36,073 nt of DNA from Gammaproteobacteria bacterium (GTDB lineage: Bacteria; Pseudomonadota; Gammaproteobacteria; Pseudomonadales; Cellvibrionaceae), in assembly GCA_025362015.1 (NCBI GenBank), contig JANYIO010000120.1:1-36073 (forward strand). Direction: 5' to 3'. Positions 17,188-26,785 of this stretch are shown here, piece after piece (positions within the stretch are counted from its first letter, which is position 1; every line of letters starts with the position of its first letter). The notes beneath the pieces are model-generated. The model saw only the letters and a list, made by a program, of their open reading frames with translations, ran no database searches and was not told where the DNA came from. Both the position numbers and the translations under genes were made by a program.

Positions 17188-18099
17188 ATGTCAGATACTA
17201 CGGATTCTCCCTCCACACGTTGTGGTTATGTTGCTATTGTTGGTCGCCCAAATGTGGGTAAATCAACATTGTTGAACCATATGCTGGGGCAAAAAATCAG
17301 TATTACTTCGCGTAAACCACAAACGACACGCAACAATGTAACCGGTATTAAAACTGAAGGTGACGTACAAATTATTTTTGTTGATACTCCTGGTCTGCAC
17401 TTGGGGCAACAAAAGGCGATCAACCGTTATATGAACCGTGCTGCAAGTACGGCAATGAAAGATGTCGATGTGGTGGTGTTTATGGTGGACAGATTTATCT
17501 GGACCGAAGAGGATGAAGCTGTTGCCAAGCAGCTCAATTTTATTAGTTCACCCATTATTCTTGCGGTGAATAAAGTTGATCAAATTGAGGATAAAGAAGC
17601 TTTGTTGCCGCACCTACAAAAGTTAACCGAAAAATTAAACGTGGCGGAAATTATTCCACTATCGGCATTGCGCGATATCAATCTTGACCGTTTGGAAGCT
17701 CTATTAGTTGAGCGTTTACCTCAAGCTGTTCATTTATATCCCGAGGATCAAATCACTGACCGTAGTTCGCGATTTATGGCGGCAGAAATTGTGCGTGAAA
17801 AAATTACGCGGCAGTTGGGTGATGAGTTGCCCTATCAAATGGCCGTTGAGATTGAAGAATTTAAGCAAGAAGGAAACTTGTTGAATATTTCGGCGTTAAT
17901 TTTGGTTGAGCGTGATGGCCAGAAAAAAATCCTGATTGGCGATAAAGGCGAGCGTATTAAACTCGTAGGGCAGCAAGCTCGCATTGACATGGAGAAATTG
18001 TTTGATACAAAAATCATGCTTAAACTTTGGGTCAAAGTTAAATCAGGTTGGTCTGATGATGAACGTGCTATAAAAAGTCTGGGCTACAATGACTTTTAA
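17188..18099 (+). CDS. era: GTPase Era
   Basis: A 303-residue essential GTPase that binds the 3' end of 16S rRNA and monitors 30S assembly. G1 is GRPNVGKS (19-26), G3 is DTPGLH and G4 is NKVD. The C-terminal KH domain includes [15 protein letters not shown] chose the ATG at 17188, which has CAGG 7 nt upstream; an in-frame TTG at 17158 would add ten residues with no family support. The last codons are part of a tandem repeat array that fills the gap to recO. Confidence 0.97.
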   Translation: MSDTTDSPSTRCGYVAIVGRPNVGKSTLLNHMLGQKISITSRKPQTTRNNVTGIKTEGDVQIIFVDTPGLHLGQQKAINRYMNRAASTAMKDVDVVVFMVDRFIWTEEDEAVAKQLNFISSPIILAVNKVDQIEDKEALLPHLQKLTEKLNVAEIIPLSALRDINLDRLEALLVERLPQAVHLYPEDQITDRSSRFMAAEIVREKITRQLGDELPYQMAVEIEEFKQEGNLLNISALILVERDGQKKILIGDKGERIKLVGQQARIDMEKLFDTKIMLKLWVKVKSGWSDDERAIKSLGYNDF

Positions 18100-18183
18100 A
18101 GAGCAGGGCTTTTAAAGGACAGGGTTTTTAAAGCGCGGGATTTTTAAAGAACATTACTTTAAAGAACACGATTAAAGAATATT
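18091..18183 (+). repeat. Six degenerate 16-bp units spanning the era stop to recO
   Basis: Units start at 18091, 18108, 18124, 18140, 18156 and 18171, with lengths 17, 16, 16, 16, 15 and 13. Each is built around TTTTAAAG followed by a purine-rich tail. The first contains the last codons and the stop of era. Because the period is not a multiple of three, the TAA in each unit falls in all three frames. The array ends 8 nt before the recO ATG. Confidence 0.9.
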
Positions 18184-18191
18184 AACTATTC

Positions 18192-18887
18192 ATGCAAATT
18201 GAACTTCAGCCAGCCTATATTTTACATACTCGTCCATACCGCGACACCAGTATGCTGGTTGATTTTTTAACACCGCAATTTGGACGATTCACCGCAGTAG
18301 TTCGCGGTGTGCGCTCGCGTAAAACACCGAAACGTAATTTACTCAATCCCTTCACCTTCTTATTAATTTCTTTTCAGGGTAAAACAGATTTAAAGCTGCT
18401 CACCCATTTTGAAGTGGGGGCGCTGTATTTTAATTTGGCGGAAAAATATCTTTTTAGTGGTTTTTATTTAAATGAACTGTTGATGCGCCTATTGCCAGCA
18501 TCGGATTCGCATAAAGATATTTTTTATCTTTATCAGCAGAGCTTGCAGAATTTACATGATCGTCAAGAAATAGAATCAGTCTTGCGAAATTTTGAATTGT
18601 GTTTATTGGCAGATTTGGGCTATGCCATCGATTTTCAAACAGATGCAAAAAATGGATCAGCCATTACTATGGATCGATTTTATTGCCTTGATGTACAGCA
18701 GGGTTTTTTTCTCGCAGATGCAAGTGTGCCTATGAGTTATCAAATTAGTGGGCAGCATATTATCGCCATTGCTGAACAAAATTATCAAGAGTTGGCGGTG
18801 CGACAGGCTGCCAAGCGCATAACGCGTTTATTACTCAAACCTTTGTTGGGGGTAAAGCCTTTGGCGAGTAGAGAATTATTTGTATAG
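18192..18887 (+). CDS. recO: DNA repair protein RecO
   Basis: A 231-residue recombination mediator that, with RecR, loads RecA on SSB-coated DNA. The N-terminal OB-fold is recognisable (LQPAYILHTRPYRDTSMLVD, then FGRFTAVVRGVRSRK). A helical C-terminal region with FYLNELLMRLLP follows. As in other gammaproteobacterial RecO proteins no zinc-finger Cys set is present. It is the last gene of the lepA operon here; pdxJ, which follows in many relatives, is absent. It converges with the hybrid kinase gene after 14 bp. Confidence 0.94.
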   Translation: MQIELQPAYILHTRPYRDTSMLVDFLTPQFGRFTAVVRGVRSRKTPKRNLLNPFTFLLISFQGKTDLKLLTHFEVGALYFNLAEKYLFSGFYLNELLMRLLPASDSHKDIFYLYQQSLQNLHDRQEIESVLRNFELCLLADLGYAIDFQTDAKNGSAITMDRFYCLDVQQGFFLADASVPMSYQISGQHIIAIAEQNYQELAVRQAAKRITRLLLKPLLGVKPLASRELFV

Positions 18888-18901
18888 TTGCTGTTCTACG
18901 G

Positions 18902-21721
18902 TTAGAGAAGCATTTCTATTTTCTGTTGCAGCCCAAAAACTTCATTTAAATCACGACTCTCTCCCCAAAGTAAAATTTCATCAATGGCATGATTAAGTGT
19001 TGTGATTGCATTTTCTATTTCAGTTATTTTATTTGCTTGTAATAATTTATCCAGTAAGCCGCTAATGCTTTTTAACTGTGGTACGCCGCAATAACAACTG
19101 CTGCCATAAAGTCGGTGAATTAATTCGCCAAGAACAGGTATATTGTTTTCTGCAACGGCTTGGTTAATGCCAAGTTTTTCTGCGGGTAAGCTGCTCAGCA
19201 TCATTTGTAACATGTCGTGTGCTAATGCGGGTTTATTGTTGGCTAATTTTAGACACAAAGAAATATCTACTGAACTGCTGGGGTCACGTTTTTGATTTTT
19301 TGCCGGTAATTTTTCTTGAGTGATATGAATATTTTCTTGAATGATGACTTCTTTTTTCCCGCGTAAACTTGCCCAGCGATTAATAATATGTGCGAGTTGA
19401 GCCTCATTGACTGGTTTGCTAATACAATCATCCATGCCCGCAAGCAGTAATTGCGCTTTTTGCTCGGTAATTGAGTGAGCGGTGAGAGCAATAATAGGTG
19501 TTCGGCGTAAGCCATTTTCAGCCGCGCGAATAGTGCGCGTAGCTTCGAAACCATCCATCCCAGGCATTTGTATATCCATAAAAATAACATCGAATTGATT
19601 TTCCAGGCACGCTTCAATGGCTTGTGGGCCGTTACTAGCTTGCACAACAAGTGTGTTTAAGCCGCGCAATAATTCTGACGCTAATTGCAGGTTGGCGGGA
19701 TTATCGTCTACCAGGAGTACAGAGGCGCTCGGGCTGTCATCTTTAAGTATAGAATTGTTTTCGGTAGAGAGATCAGTCAGTACAACATCCAAATTTTCGC
19801 ACAATAATTTTAATAAGGCATCATAAGCAATAGGCTTACGAATAAAAATGGTGTTGCTCTTGTTGTCATCAGTGCGGAACAATCGTAGGTGTTCAGCAGT
19901 GCAGCACACAATAACTTTACAATTAAATTCACTGCCCAATTGTTCACTAATGCTGTGCAACATTGCCGGTTTTATTCTACGTTCATTTGGCGCTATATCG
20001 AGTATTAGTAGTTCAAAGGGATTGCTATTTTTAGCCTGGCGAATCGTTGAAAATATATCGTGTATTTCGTTAATGGTTTGTTGTTCCATTTGCCATTCTT
20101 GCAGTAATGTCTGTAAGTGGTCTAGTGAACCTGTGTTTGTTCCGCAGAGCAGTACGCGATGATTATTGAGTTGTGGTATTGGAATGTTGCCGGTTGGTTT
20201 TTTATCAATACCAAAACGGGCAGTAAACCAAAATGTTGAACCCTCATCTAATTCACTTTCTACACCAATTTCGCCATTCATTCGTTCAACTAAACCTTTA
20301 CAGATTGCCAAGCCTAAACCGGTGCCACCCTGTTCTCGCGAGTTAGAGGAATCTGTTTGTGAAAAAGGTTTGAATAAATTGTTTTGCTGTGCGGGTGTTA
20401 AACCTTTACCTTGATCGCTAATGCTGATCTTTAGCATTAAATAAGTTTCATGTGTTGCTACCGTTGTTGCACGTACGATGATGTTACCTTGATCGCTGAA
20501 TTTAATCGCATTGCTTACCAGATTGGATAATATTTGTTTAAATCGAAGCGAATCGCCTAATAATGTATTGGGGATTTTGGGGTCTACATAGCCAAGTAGT
20601 TGTAATTTTTTTTCGTGGGCATTCGGCGCCAGGATGTGTAATGTTTCATCAATAGTTTGATGTAATGGTAGTGGTGCATATTCTAACGTAAGTTTGCCAG
20701 CTTCCAATTTTGAAAAATCAAGAATGCCATTAATAACAGTCAGTAAACTTTGCGCCGAGTTGTGAATGGTATTGATGTAGTCAGCCTGTTGCTCATTAAT
20801 TTCGGTTTTTAAGGTTAGTGCAGCAAAACCTAATATGCCATTGAGTGGCGTACGGATTTCATGACTAGTATTCGCCAAAAATTCGGATTTTATTCGGCTG
20901 GATTCAATGGCTTCTTTCCGCGCGATATCCAGTTCAATATTTTTGATTTCAATCGTTTCTAAGGTTTCGCGTAAATCTTGAGTAGATTGTTCTATATGGT
21001 TTTGCAAATCCTGCTGGGCTATTTCTAAAGACTCTGCCATTTCATTGATGGCTTCAGCAATATCAATAAATTCACGACTTTTTTGTGCGCTTACCCGTGT
21101 TTCTAATTTTCCTAATGCAAGATGATGAATGACTTGCTTGATATGGGTCAGCGGATCAGTGATGGCTTTAAATAAACAAATTGCTAAATAAGCGGCAACT
21201 GATAAACACAGAACGGTAATAGTAATAGTCATTAAAATAGTTTGATAATGAATCACCATATAAGGTGATGACAACATTTCTACTTCAACCCAGCCAATGG
21301 GATTTGTACCTGTTTTTTCTGCGATAGGATGTGTAAATAAAATAGTGCGTCGAGTTTCACGCCGAATTGGTTCTGATATATTCGGCTCAAGCCCTACATC
21401 AGTTGTCGGAAAAAACTCTGGGCCAGCATGGAATGATTCTCCGTTTGTCGTTAAATGGACGTGTAGTGCCCGTATATAAGGATCTTCAAGTGAACCATCG
21501 AGTAGCGCCTGCACTAATGCTACATCGTGTTGTATTAATGGGGTATAAATAAGTTGCGCAGTTTTACGCGTCATGGCACTGCCACGCATATCCACAAATT
21601 TGGATAATTCATATAAACAGTAAGACACTAAACAGACGGACAACAACAGAATGATGGAAAAAGCGGGAATAAAAATCAATTGCCAAACATTGTGTTTAAA
21701 GCTGCGGGAAGTAGATGGCAT
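18902..21721 (-). CDS. barA: BarA/GacS-type hybrid sensor histidine kinase
   Basis: A tripartite sensor kinase of 939 residues that would feed a UvrY/GacA response regulator and the Csr/Rsm small-RNA system. Order: membrane helix (about 12-36), periplasmic part, second helix (about 155-177), HAMP, HisKA with His287 in SHEIRTPLNG, HATPase with GQGLT-like and GTGLGLAICKG boxes, a degenerate receiver (about 525-640), a full receiver with Asp716 (FMDIQMPGMDGF), and an HPt domain with His869 (IHRLYGSSCYCG). I start it at 21721, because GAAGGA lies 10 nt upstream; a longer frame from 21826 lacks this. Its partner regulator is not in the window. GacS and BarA are the same family; I use barA for the architecture. 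Confidence 0.93.
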   Translation of the reverse strand: MPSTSRSFKHNVWQLIFIPAFSIILLLSVCLVSYCLYELSKFVDMRGSAMTRKTAQLIYTPLIQHDVALVQALLDGSLEDPYIRALHVHLTTNGESFHAGPEFFPTTDVGLEPNISEPIRRETRRTILFTHPIAEKTGTNPIGWVEVEMLSSPYMVIHYQTILMTITITVLCLSVAAYLAICLFKAITDPLTHIKQVIHHLALGKLETRVSAQKSREFIDIAEAINEMAESLEIAQQDLQNHIEQSTQDLRETLETIEIKNIELDIARKEAIESSRIKSEFLANTSHEIRTPLNGILGFAALTLKTEINEQQADYINTIHNSAQSLLTVINGILDFSKLEAGKLTLEYAPLPLHQTIDETLHILAPNAHEKKLQLLGYVDPKIPNTLLGDSLRFKQILSNLVSNAIKFSDQGNIIVRATTVATHETYLMLKISISDQGKGLTPAQQNNLFKPFSQTDSSNSREQGGTGLGLAICKGLVERMNGEIGVESELDEGSTFWFTARFGIDKKPTGNIPIPQLNNHRVLLCGTNTGSLDHLQTLLQEWQMEQQTINEIHDIFSTIRQAKNSNPFELLILDIAPNERRIKPAMLHSISEQLGSEFNCKVIVCCTAEHLRLFRTDDNKSNTIFIRKPIAYDALLKLLCENLDVVLTDLSTENNSILKDDSPSASVLLVDDNPANLQLASELLRGLNTLVVQASNGPQAIEACLENQFDVIFMDIQMPGMDGFEATRTIRAAENGLRRTPIIALTAHSITEQKAQLLLAGMDDCISKPVNEAQLAHIINRWASLRGKKEVIIQENIHITQEKLPAKNQKRDPSSSVDISLCLKLANNKPALAHDMLQMMLSSLPAEKLGINQAVAENNIPVLGELIHRLYGSSCYCGVPQLKSISGLLDKLLQANKITEIENAITTLNHAIDEILLWGESRDLNEVFGLQQKIEMLL

Positions 21722-21919
21722 TGGCGATGTGTCCTTCGGGTGCTGTTGAGCCGAATATGGGTAAATTTTGCTTAGCTCTGAGGTCTTTTCAGCGTTAGAA
21801 TAGCCGCCTTTTAGCAACTGTGTCAAAACGTTGCATGTGGTTACTCTGATCGCGGGCTATTGTGATAAAAAGACGGTAGATAACCTTTTCTTGAGAATAT
21901 TATGGTGCTTGGGGACATT

Positions 21920-22807
21920 ATGGATTTTCCTACCATCGAAGCTTTTGTTGGCAATACGCCACTGGTGCGATTACAGCGCTTACCAGGGGCTACCAATAAT
22001 TTTATTCTGGTCAAATTAGAAGGCAATAATCCTGCAGGCTCAGTGAAAGATCGCCCCGCGTTGTCGATGATTCAGCAAGCAGAAGCGCGTGGTCAAATTA
22101 CTCCTGGCGATGTCTTGATTGAAGCCACTAGTGGTAATACCGGTATTGCGCTGGCGATGGTAGCTGCCATTAAAGGCTATCGCATGATTTTAATCATGCC
22201 GGACAACAGCACCGCGGAACGTAAAGCGGCGATGACAGCCTATGGCGCTGAGCTGATTTTGGTAACTAAAGCGCAGGGCATGGAAGGTGCGCGTGATTTG
22301 GCGCTCGCCATGCAAGCGGATGGTAAAGGTAAGGTTTTGGATCAATTTGCTAATGGCGATAATCCACTCGCACACTACAGTACTACTGGCCCGGAAATTT
22401 GGCAGCAGACTCAGGGGCGCATTACCCACTTTGTCAGCTCAATGGGTACTACCGGCACTATCATGGGTGCATCGCGTTATCTTAAGGCGCAAAACCCTGC
22501 GATTAAAATTATTGGCTTACAGCCTGATGAAGGAGCGAGTATTCCTGGCATCCGTCGCTGGCCGGAAGCTTATTTGCCAACGATTTACGACAAAACCCGC
22601 GTTGACGAAATTGTTGGCATGGGGCAATTAGAAGCAGAAAATACCATGCGTGACCTTGCGCGCAAAGAAGGTATATTTTGTGGAGTTTCATCCGGTGGCG
22701 CTGTTGCTGCTGCGTTGCGTTTGAGTCAGCAAGTTGAAAATGCCGTTATAGTCGCGATTATTTGTGATCGTGGTGATCGGTATTTGTCGTCTGGATTGTT
22801 TGATTAG
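21920..22807 (+). CDS. cysM: Cysteine synthase B (O-acetylserine sulfhydrylase)
   Basis: A 295-residue PLP enzyme that makes cysteine from O-acetylserine and sulfide or thiosulfate. The PLP lysine is Lys43 in NPAGSVKDRPA. The substrate loop EATSGNTGIALA and phosphate-binding SSMGTTGTIMG are present. GCPD-type features of CysM rather than CysK are supported by length and by position next to rlmD-relA, as in Pseudomonas. I prefer the ATG at 21920, which aligns with the family start and follows TTGGGGA; the ATG at 21902 would add six residues. It diverges from barA. Confidence 0.95.
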   Translation: MDFPTIEAFVGNTPLVRLQRLPGATNNFILVKLEGNNPAGSVKDRPALSMIQQAEARGQITPGDVLIEATSGNTGIALAMVAAIKGYRMILIMPDNSTAERKAAMTAYGAELILVTKAQGMEGARDLALAMQADGKGKVLDQFANGDNPLAHYSTTGPEIWQQTQGRITHFVSSMGTTGTIMGASRYLKAQNPAIKIIGLQPDEGASIPGIRRWPEAYLPTIYDKTRVDEIVGMGQLEAENTMRDLARKEGIFCGVSSGGAVAAALRLSQQVENAVIVAIICDRGDRYLSSGLFD

Positions 22808-22854
22808 TCCGCGCTTTTTTCTTTCGTTCATAGTTAGTTTTTTGAGAATTCTTA

Positions 22855-24348
22855 ATGTCCAACCGCAATGGTAGTTCTTCCGGTAAAAATGGTACCCCTC
22901 TAGGCAAAAAGCCGCGTCCTAAAAAAGCCAATGAAGGCAAAGTTTATGTAAAAGATGATACGCCGCGTCGAGACAGTCCACGCGCGCCCGAGAGAAAACT
23001 CTCGCAACTCAATATGCGTTTGGGTGAATTCACGATTGACCGTATGAGTCATGATGGCCGCGGTATCAGCGAATGGAAAAGTAAAACCTTGTTTGTGGAT
23101 GGTGCTTTAACCGGTGAGCGAGTCACTGCGCGTTTATTGGAAGAGCACACTCGCTATTCAGAAGCGCGTGTGGATGAAGTCATCACCGCATCGGCTTATC
23201 GTCAAACACCAGCGTGCATTCATTTCGCACAATGTGGCGGTTGTCAGTTGCAACATCTCAATACAGAACATCAACTTATTCTTAAACAAGATGCTGTGCT
23301 TGAGCAGTTAGAGCGTTGGGGTGGGGTGATTCCCAAGCATATTGCTGCACCCATTACCTCCGCCTCGGAAGGTTACCGACGCACTGCGCGTATGGGCGTA
23401 TGGTATGAAGATAATGGAGAAGTTACGCTAGGCTTTCGCCAGCGCAATAGCAAACAACTGGTGCAGGTTGATAAGTGTATTGTCTTGGCTCCGGCACTGA
23501 ATTTGTTATTGGCGCCATTAAAAATGTGGCTAGCGGAATTGCGTTCCGTTAAAGCGGTAACCCACCTTGAATTGATAAGCGGCGAACTTATTGATTCTGA
23601 CCACAGTGCTGCTGTAGTGCTGCGTCATACTAAAAAGTTGGATGCTGCGGATCTTGCCCAATTGGCAGTGCTGGCTCAACAGTTTGGTTTTGCTGCGTGG
23701 TTACAAGGCGGGGAAACATCAGGCTTGAAAGATTTATCCGGTGCACCAGTCGACCCTCGTTTGCGCTATCAGCTGCAAGAATTCAATTTGGAATTAGGCT
23801 TTCACCCGCAGGATTTTATTCAGGTGAATCCTGAAGTCAATGCGAAAATGATTGCACAAGCTATCACCTGGTTGGCGTTAAAAGGCGATGAGCGAGTATT
23901 GGATTTGTTCTGCGGTATCGGCAACTTTACTTTGCCCCTGGCGCGACATTGCGCGCAAGCATTCGGTATGGAAGCGGAAGAATCTATGGTTGAACGTGGG
24001 CGTGAAAATGCCGCTCGGGCGCAAATCACTAATGCGGCTTTTCTGGCGGCAGATTTGATCAAAACCAGTGAAAACCGGTTGTATCAAACCTGCGGAAAAA
24101 TTGATGTAATTCTGCTTGACCCACCACGCGATGGCGCTAAAGAGATAATCGCAGTTCTTTTAAAATTTAATGGGCCGCAACTTAAGCCTAAACGAATAGT
24201 CTACGTCAGTTGCAATCCCGCGACGCTGGCACGCGATGCCAAAGTTCTGGTTGAAGCAGGCTATGAACTCGATACCTTAGGTGTGATGGATATGTTTCCG
24301 CACACGGCTCACGTTGAATCTATGGCGCTGTTTATACGCTCTAAGTAA
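22855..24348 (+). CDS. rlmD: 23S rRNA (uracil-1939-C5) methyltransferase RlmD
   Basis: A 497-residue SAM-dependent methyltransferase of 23S rRNA (also called RumA). A TRAM domain (about 55-115) is followed by the [4Fe-4S] cysteines: Cys121, Cys127, Cys130 (CIHFAQCGGCQLQ) and Cys208 (VDKCIVL). The SAM site is DLFCGIGNFTLPLA and the catalytic Cys453 lies in VYVSCNPATLARD. It is longer than the E. coli enzyme (about 433), mainly because of a 55-60-residue basic, low-complexity N-terminal extension rich in Lys, Pro, Ser and Gly. It lies 47 bp after cysM on the same strand. The stop codon is part of a tandem repeat leading to relA. Confidence 0.96.
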   Translation: MSNRNGSSSGKNGTPLGKKPRPKKANEGKVYVKDDTPRRDSPRAPERKLSQLNMRLGEFTIDRMSHDGRGISEWKSKTLFVDGALTGERVTARLLEEHTRYSEARVDEVITASAYRQTPACIHFAQCGGCQLQHLNTEHQLILKQDAVLEQLERWGGVIPKHIAAPITSASEGYRRTARMGVWYEDNGEVTLGFRQRNSKQLVQVDKCIVLAPALNLLLAPLKMWLAELRSVKAVTHLELISGELIDSDHSAAVVLRHTKKLDAADLAQLAVLAQQFGFAAWLQGGETSGLKDLSGAPVDPRLRYQLQEFNLELGFHPQDFIQVNPEVNAKMIAQAITWLALKGDERVLDLFCGIGNFTLPLARHCAQAFGMEAEESMVERGRENAARAQITNAAFLAADLIKTSENRLYQTCGKIDVILLDPPRDGAKEIIAVLLKFNGPQLKPKRIVYVSCNPATLARDAKVLVEAGYELDTLGVMDMFPHTAHVESMALFIRSK

Positions 24349-24419
24349 CAGGCGTTGAATACTAAGTAGCTGGCTCCGAATACTAAGTAATGGGCTCTGA
24401 ATATTAAGTAATAGGCTCT
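24336..24419 (+). repeat. Four tandem 21-bp units from the rlmD stop towards relA
   Basis: Units at 24336-24356, 24357-24377, 24378-24398 and 24399-24419, followed by a fragment near 24420-24430, share the core CTAAGTA and GGCTC. The first unit contains the stop codon of rlmD. The array ends about 50 bp before the relA ribosome-binding site. Confidence 0.9.
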
Positions 24420-24479
24420 GAATAATAGCTGCGCAATAAATAGTGGCTGTAATGTCAAAGAAAAATTAGGAGCAGTACC

Positions 24480-26726
24480 ATGGTCAAAGTCCGTCAAGAT
24501 CACCCCATAGCGGCTGATGGTCAAGTTGATGTGGATGCGTGGATTGACCGCCTCAATAGCTTGCATACGCAGTCTGCGGCTACGCGTAACGAGCTGCGAC
24601 GCGCAGCTGAGTTGAGTCTTTCCTTGGTAGACATTCACACTGAGGACGACCACAGTTGGGGTGATGACTTCACCTGTTTTCGCATCGGCCTTGAAATGGC
24701 TGAGATTCTCGCCGATTTGCAACTCGATCAGGATGCATTAGTTGCCGCCATTCTTTATCGCGCTGTGCGCGAAAATAAAATTACCCTTGTCGATGTGCAA
24801 GCCCAGTTTGGCGATACCGTCAGCAAGTTGGTGAAGGGTGTATTGCGCATGGCGGCTATTAGCTATCAACGCAACGAAAATGAAGACCGCGTGCTTGGCA
24901 ATCAAGCTGAAGTTCAAGCCGAAAAAATCCGCAAAATGCTGGTGGCCATGGTTGATGATGTGCGCGTTGCACTCATCAAACTCGCCGAACGTTCTTGCGC
25001 AATTCGCGCCGTGAAAACCGCCAGCGCTCAACGTCGTGGACAAGTTGCACGGGAAGTCTCGGATATTTACGCACCGCTAGCGCATCGCTTAGGTATTGGC
25101 CATATCAAATGGGAGCTGGAGGATTTGTCCTTTCGCTATCTTGAGCCAGCCGAATATAAACAAATTGCTAGCTTGCTGGATGAGCGTCGCCTTGCACGGC
25201 AAGAATATATTGATCTCATGCTCAGTATTCTGCGTGCTGAGTTAGCGACGGCCGAGATAGCGGGTGAAGTCTCCGGTCGTGCCAAACATATTTATAGTAT
25301 TTGGCGCAAAATGAAGCGCAAAGAAATTCCTTTTTCGCAAGTGTACGACATTCGCGCAGTGCGCATTTTAGTGCCGACAGTGCGCGACTGTTATACGGTG
25401 CTTGGGATAGCACACAGCCTGTGGCGAAATATTCCCCACGAATTTGATGACTATATTGCTTCGCCGAAAGAAAATGGTTATCGCTCATTACACACTGCAG
25501 TAATGGGGCCCGACAATAAAATATTGGAAATTCAAATTCGTACTTTTGAAATGCACGAGGAATCAGAGCTCGGTGTTTGCGCACATTGGCGCTACAAAGG
25601 TACGGATACGGATGCGACACAGGATAGCTACGAATTAAAAATTGCCTGGTTGCGTCAAGTACTTGAATGGCACGAAGAATTGGGTGGCGATAACCAACAA
25701 TTGCAAGGTGAATTGCGTGCGGTTGATCAGGATCGCATTTACGTGTTCACACCCGATGGTCACGTAGTGGATTTGCCGCGCAGCGCAACGCCTTTAGATT
25801 TTGCATATCGTATTCATACCGATGTTGGCCACCATTGTCGCGGTGCTAAAGTAAATAGCCGCATAGTGCCGCTTAATCATCATTTAAATAATGCTGATCA
25901 AGTGGAAATTCTTACCGGTAAACGTGAAGCACCGAGTCGCGATTGGCTCAACCCAGCACTGGGTTACGTTAATACAGTTCGCGCGCGCGCAAAAATTCAG
26001 CATTGGTTTAAGCAACAAGCGCGCGATCAAAATATTGCGGAAGGTCAGGCATTGCTTGACCGTGAATTTAAACGTTTAGCTCTGCTTGATTTGAATTTTG
26101 AAAGTCTGGCTAAAAAATTGCGTTTCAATTCGCTGGATGATTTGTACTCTGCCGTAGGTGCCAGTGATATAGGAGTTGGCCAAGTATTAAATGCGGCGCA
26201 AAAACAATTGGATGAAGCTAATCCGCAACAGCCATTAATTCCGTTTAAAGCAAAATCGCCGAGCAAGAAAAAAGATTCAGATTTTTATATCGAAGGTGTG
26301 GGTAATTTACTGACGCAAATTGCAAACTGCTGTAATCCGGTGCCTGGTGATGCTATTACCGGCTACATTACTTTGGGTAAAGGTGTTTCAATTCATCGTC
26401 AGGATTGCAGCAATATTTTGCAGTTACAAACTGATGAGCCGCAGCGCATTATTAAAGTAGAGTGGGGCAATGCACCACAAAGCGCTTACTCAGTGGATAT
26501 TATTATTGAGGCTTATGATCGTTACGGATTATTGCGCGATATTACTGCACTGCTAGATAACGAACGCATTAATATTAGCGCATTACAAACACTTTCGGAT
26601 AAACGCAAAAATACTGTGGATATGCAAGTCACTGCAGAAATTCGCAGCTTCGATGAATTGAGTAGAATTTTAACCAAACTAAATCAACTGCCCAACGTAG
26701 CATCGGCCAGAAGAAAGCATGCTTAA
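24480..26726 (+). CDS. relA: GTP pyrophosphokinase (ppGpp synthetase) RelA
   Basis: A 748-residue ribosome-associated (p)ppGpp synthetase that triggers the stringent response when uncharged tRNA is present. The N-terminal hydrolase-like domain is degenerate (AAILYRAVREN where a hydrolase would have an HD pair), as expected of RelA rather than SpoT. The synthetase domain (about 230-380) includes SGRAKHIYSIWRKMKRK and SPKENGYRSLHTAV. A TGS domain (about 410-470, YVFTPDGHVVDLP), a Cys-containing region (NCCNPVPGD) and a C-terminal ACT domain follow. AGGAG lies 7 nt before the ATG. It follows rlmD on the same strand, as in Pseudomonas; mazG does not follow. Confidence 0.97.
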   Translation: MVKVRQDHPIAADGQVDVDAWIDRLNSLHTQSAATRNELRRAAELSLSLVDIHTEDDHSWGDDFTCFRIGLEMAEILADLQLDQDALVAAILYRAVRENKITLVDVQAQFGDTVSKLVKGVLRMAAISYQRNENEDRVLGNQAEVQAEKIRKMLVAMVDDVRVALIKLAERSCAIRAVKTASAQRRGQVAREVSDIYAPLAHRLGIGHIKWELEDLSFRYLEPAEYKQIASLLDERRLARQEYIDLMLSILRAELATAEIAGEVSGRAKHIYSIWRKMKRKEIPFSQVYDIRAVRILVPTVRDCYTVLGIAHSLWRNIPHEFDDYIASPKENGYRSLHTAVMGPDNKILEIQIRTFEMHEESELGVCAHWRYKGTDTDATQDSYELKIAWLRQVLEWHEELGGDNQQLQGELRAVDQDRIYVFTPDGHVVDLPRSATPLDFAYRIHTDVGHHCRGAKVNSRIVPLNHHLNNADQVEILTGKREAPSRDWLNPALGYVNTVRARAKIQHWFKQQARDQNIAEGQALLDREFKRLALLDLNFESLAKKLRFNSLDDLYSAVGASDIGVGQVLNAAQKQLDEANPQQPLIPFKAKSPSKKKDSDFYIEGVGNLLTQIANCCNPVPGDAITGYITLGKGVSIHRQDCSNILQLQTDEPQRIIKVEWGNAPQSAYSVDIIIEAYDRYGLLRDITALLDNERINISALQTLSDKRKNTVDMQVTAEIRSFDELSRILTKLNQLPNVASARRKHA

Positions 26727-26727
26727 A

Positions 26728-26757
26728 TTTTTAATTTAGTCGTTTTTAATTTAGTCG
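26728..26757 (+). repeat. Perfect tandem duplication of a 15-bp unit after relA
   Basis: TTTTTAATTTAGTCG occurs twice without a mismatch (26728-26742 and 26743-26757), starting 2 nt after the relA stop codon; a partial copy follows. It fills half of the 59-bp gap to the next gene. Identity of the copies suggests a recent event. Confidence 0.85.
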
Positions 26758-26785
26758 TTTTGATATTTTTGAGATCTTGTTGTTT

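Noticed and set aside
24309-24722. Minus-strand 137-codon frame with a 7-residue repeat (YLVF-type)
   Set aside because: The peptide repeat is simply the 21-bp DNA array read in reverse (21 is a multiple of three), and the rest is antisense to relA and rlmD.
25222-25620. 132-codon minus-strand frame opposite relA
   Set aside because: It is antisense to the conserved synthetase domain of RelA and shows no protein-like motif.
24480-26726. RelA as a broken bifunctional enzyme, since the HD residues are lost
   Set aside because: Loss of the HD pair is normal in RelA of gammaproteobacteria; SpoT carries the hydrolase.
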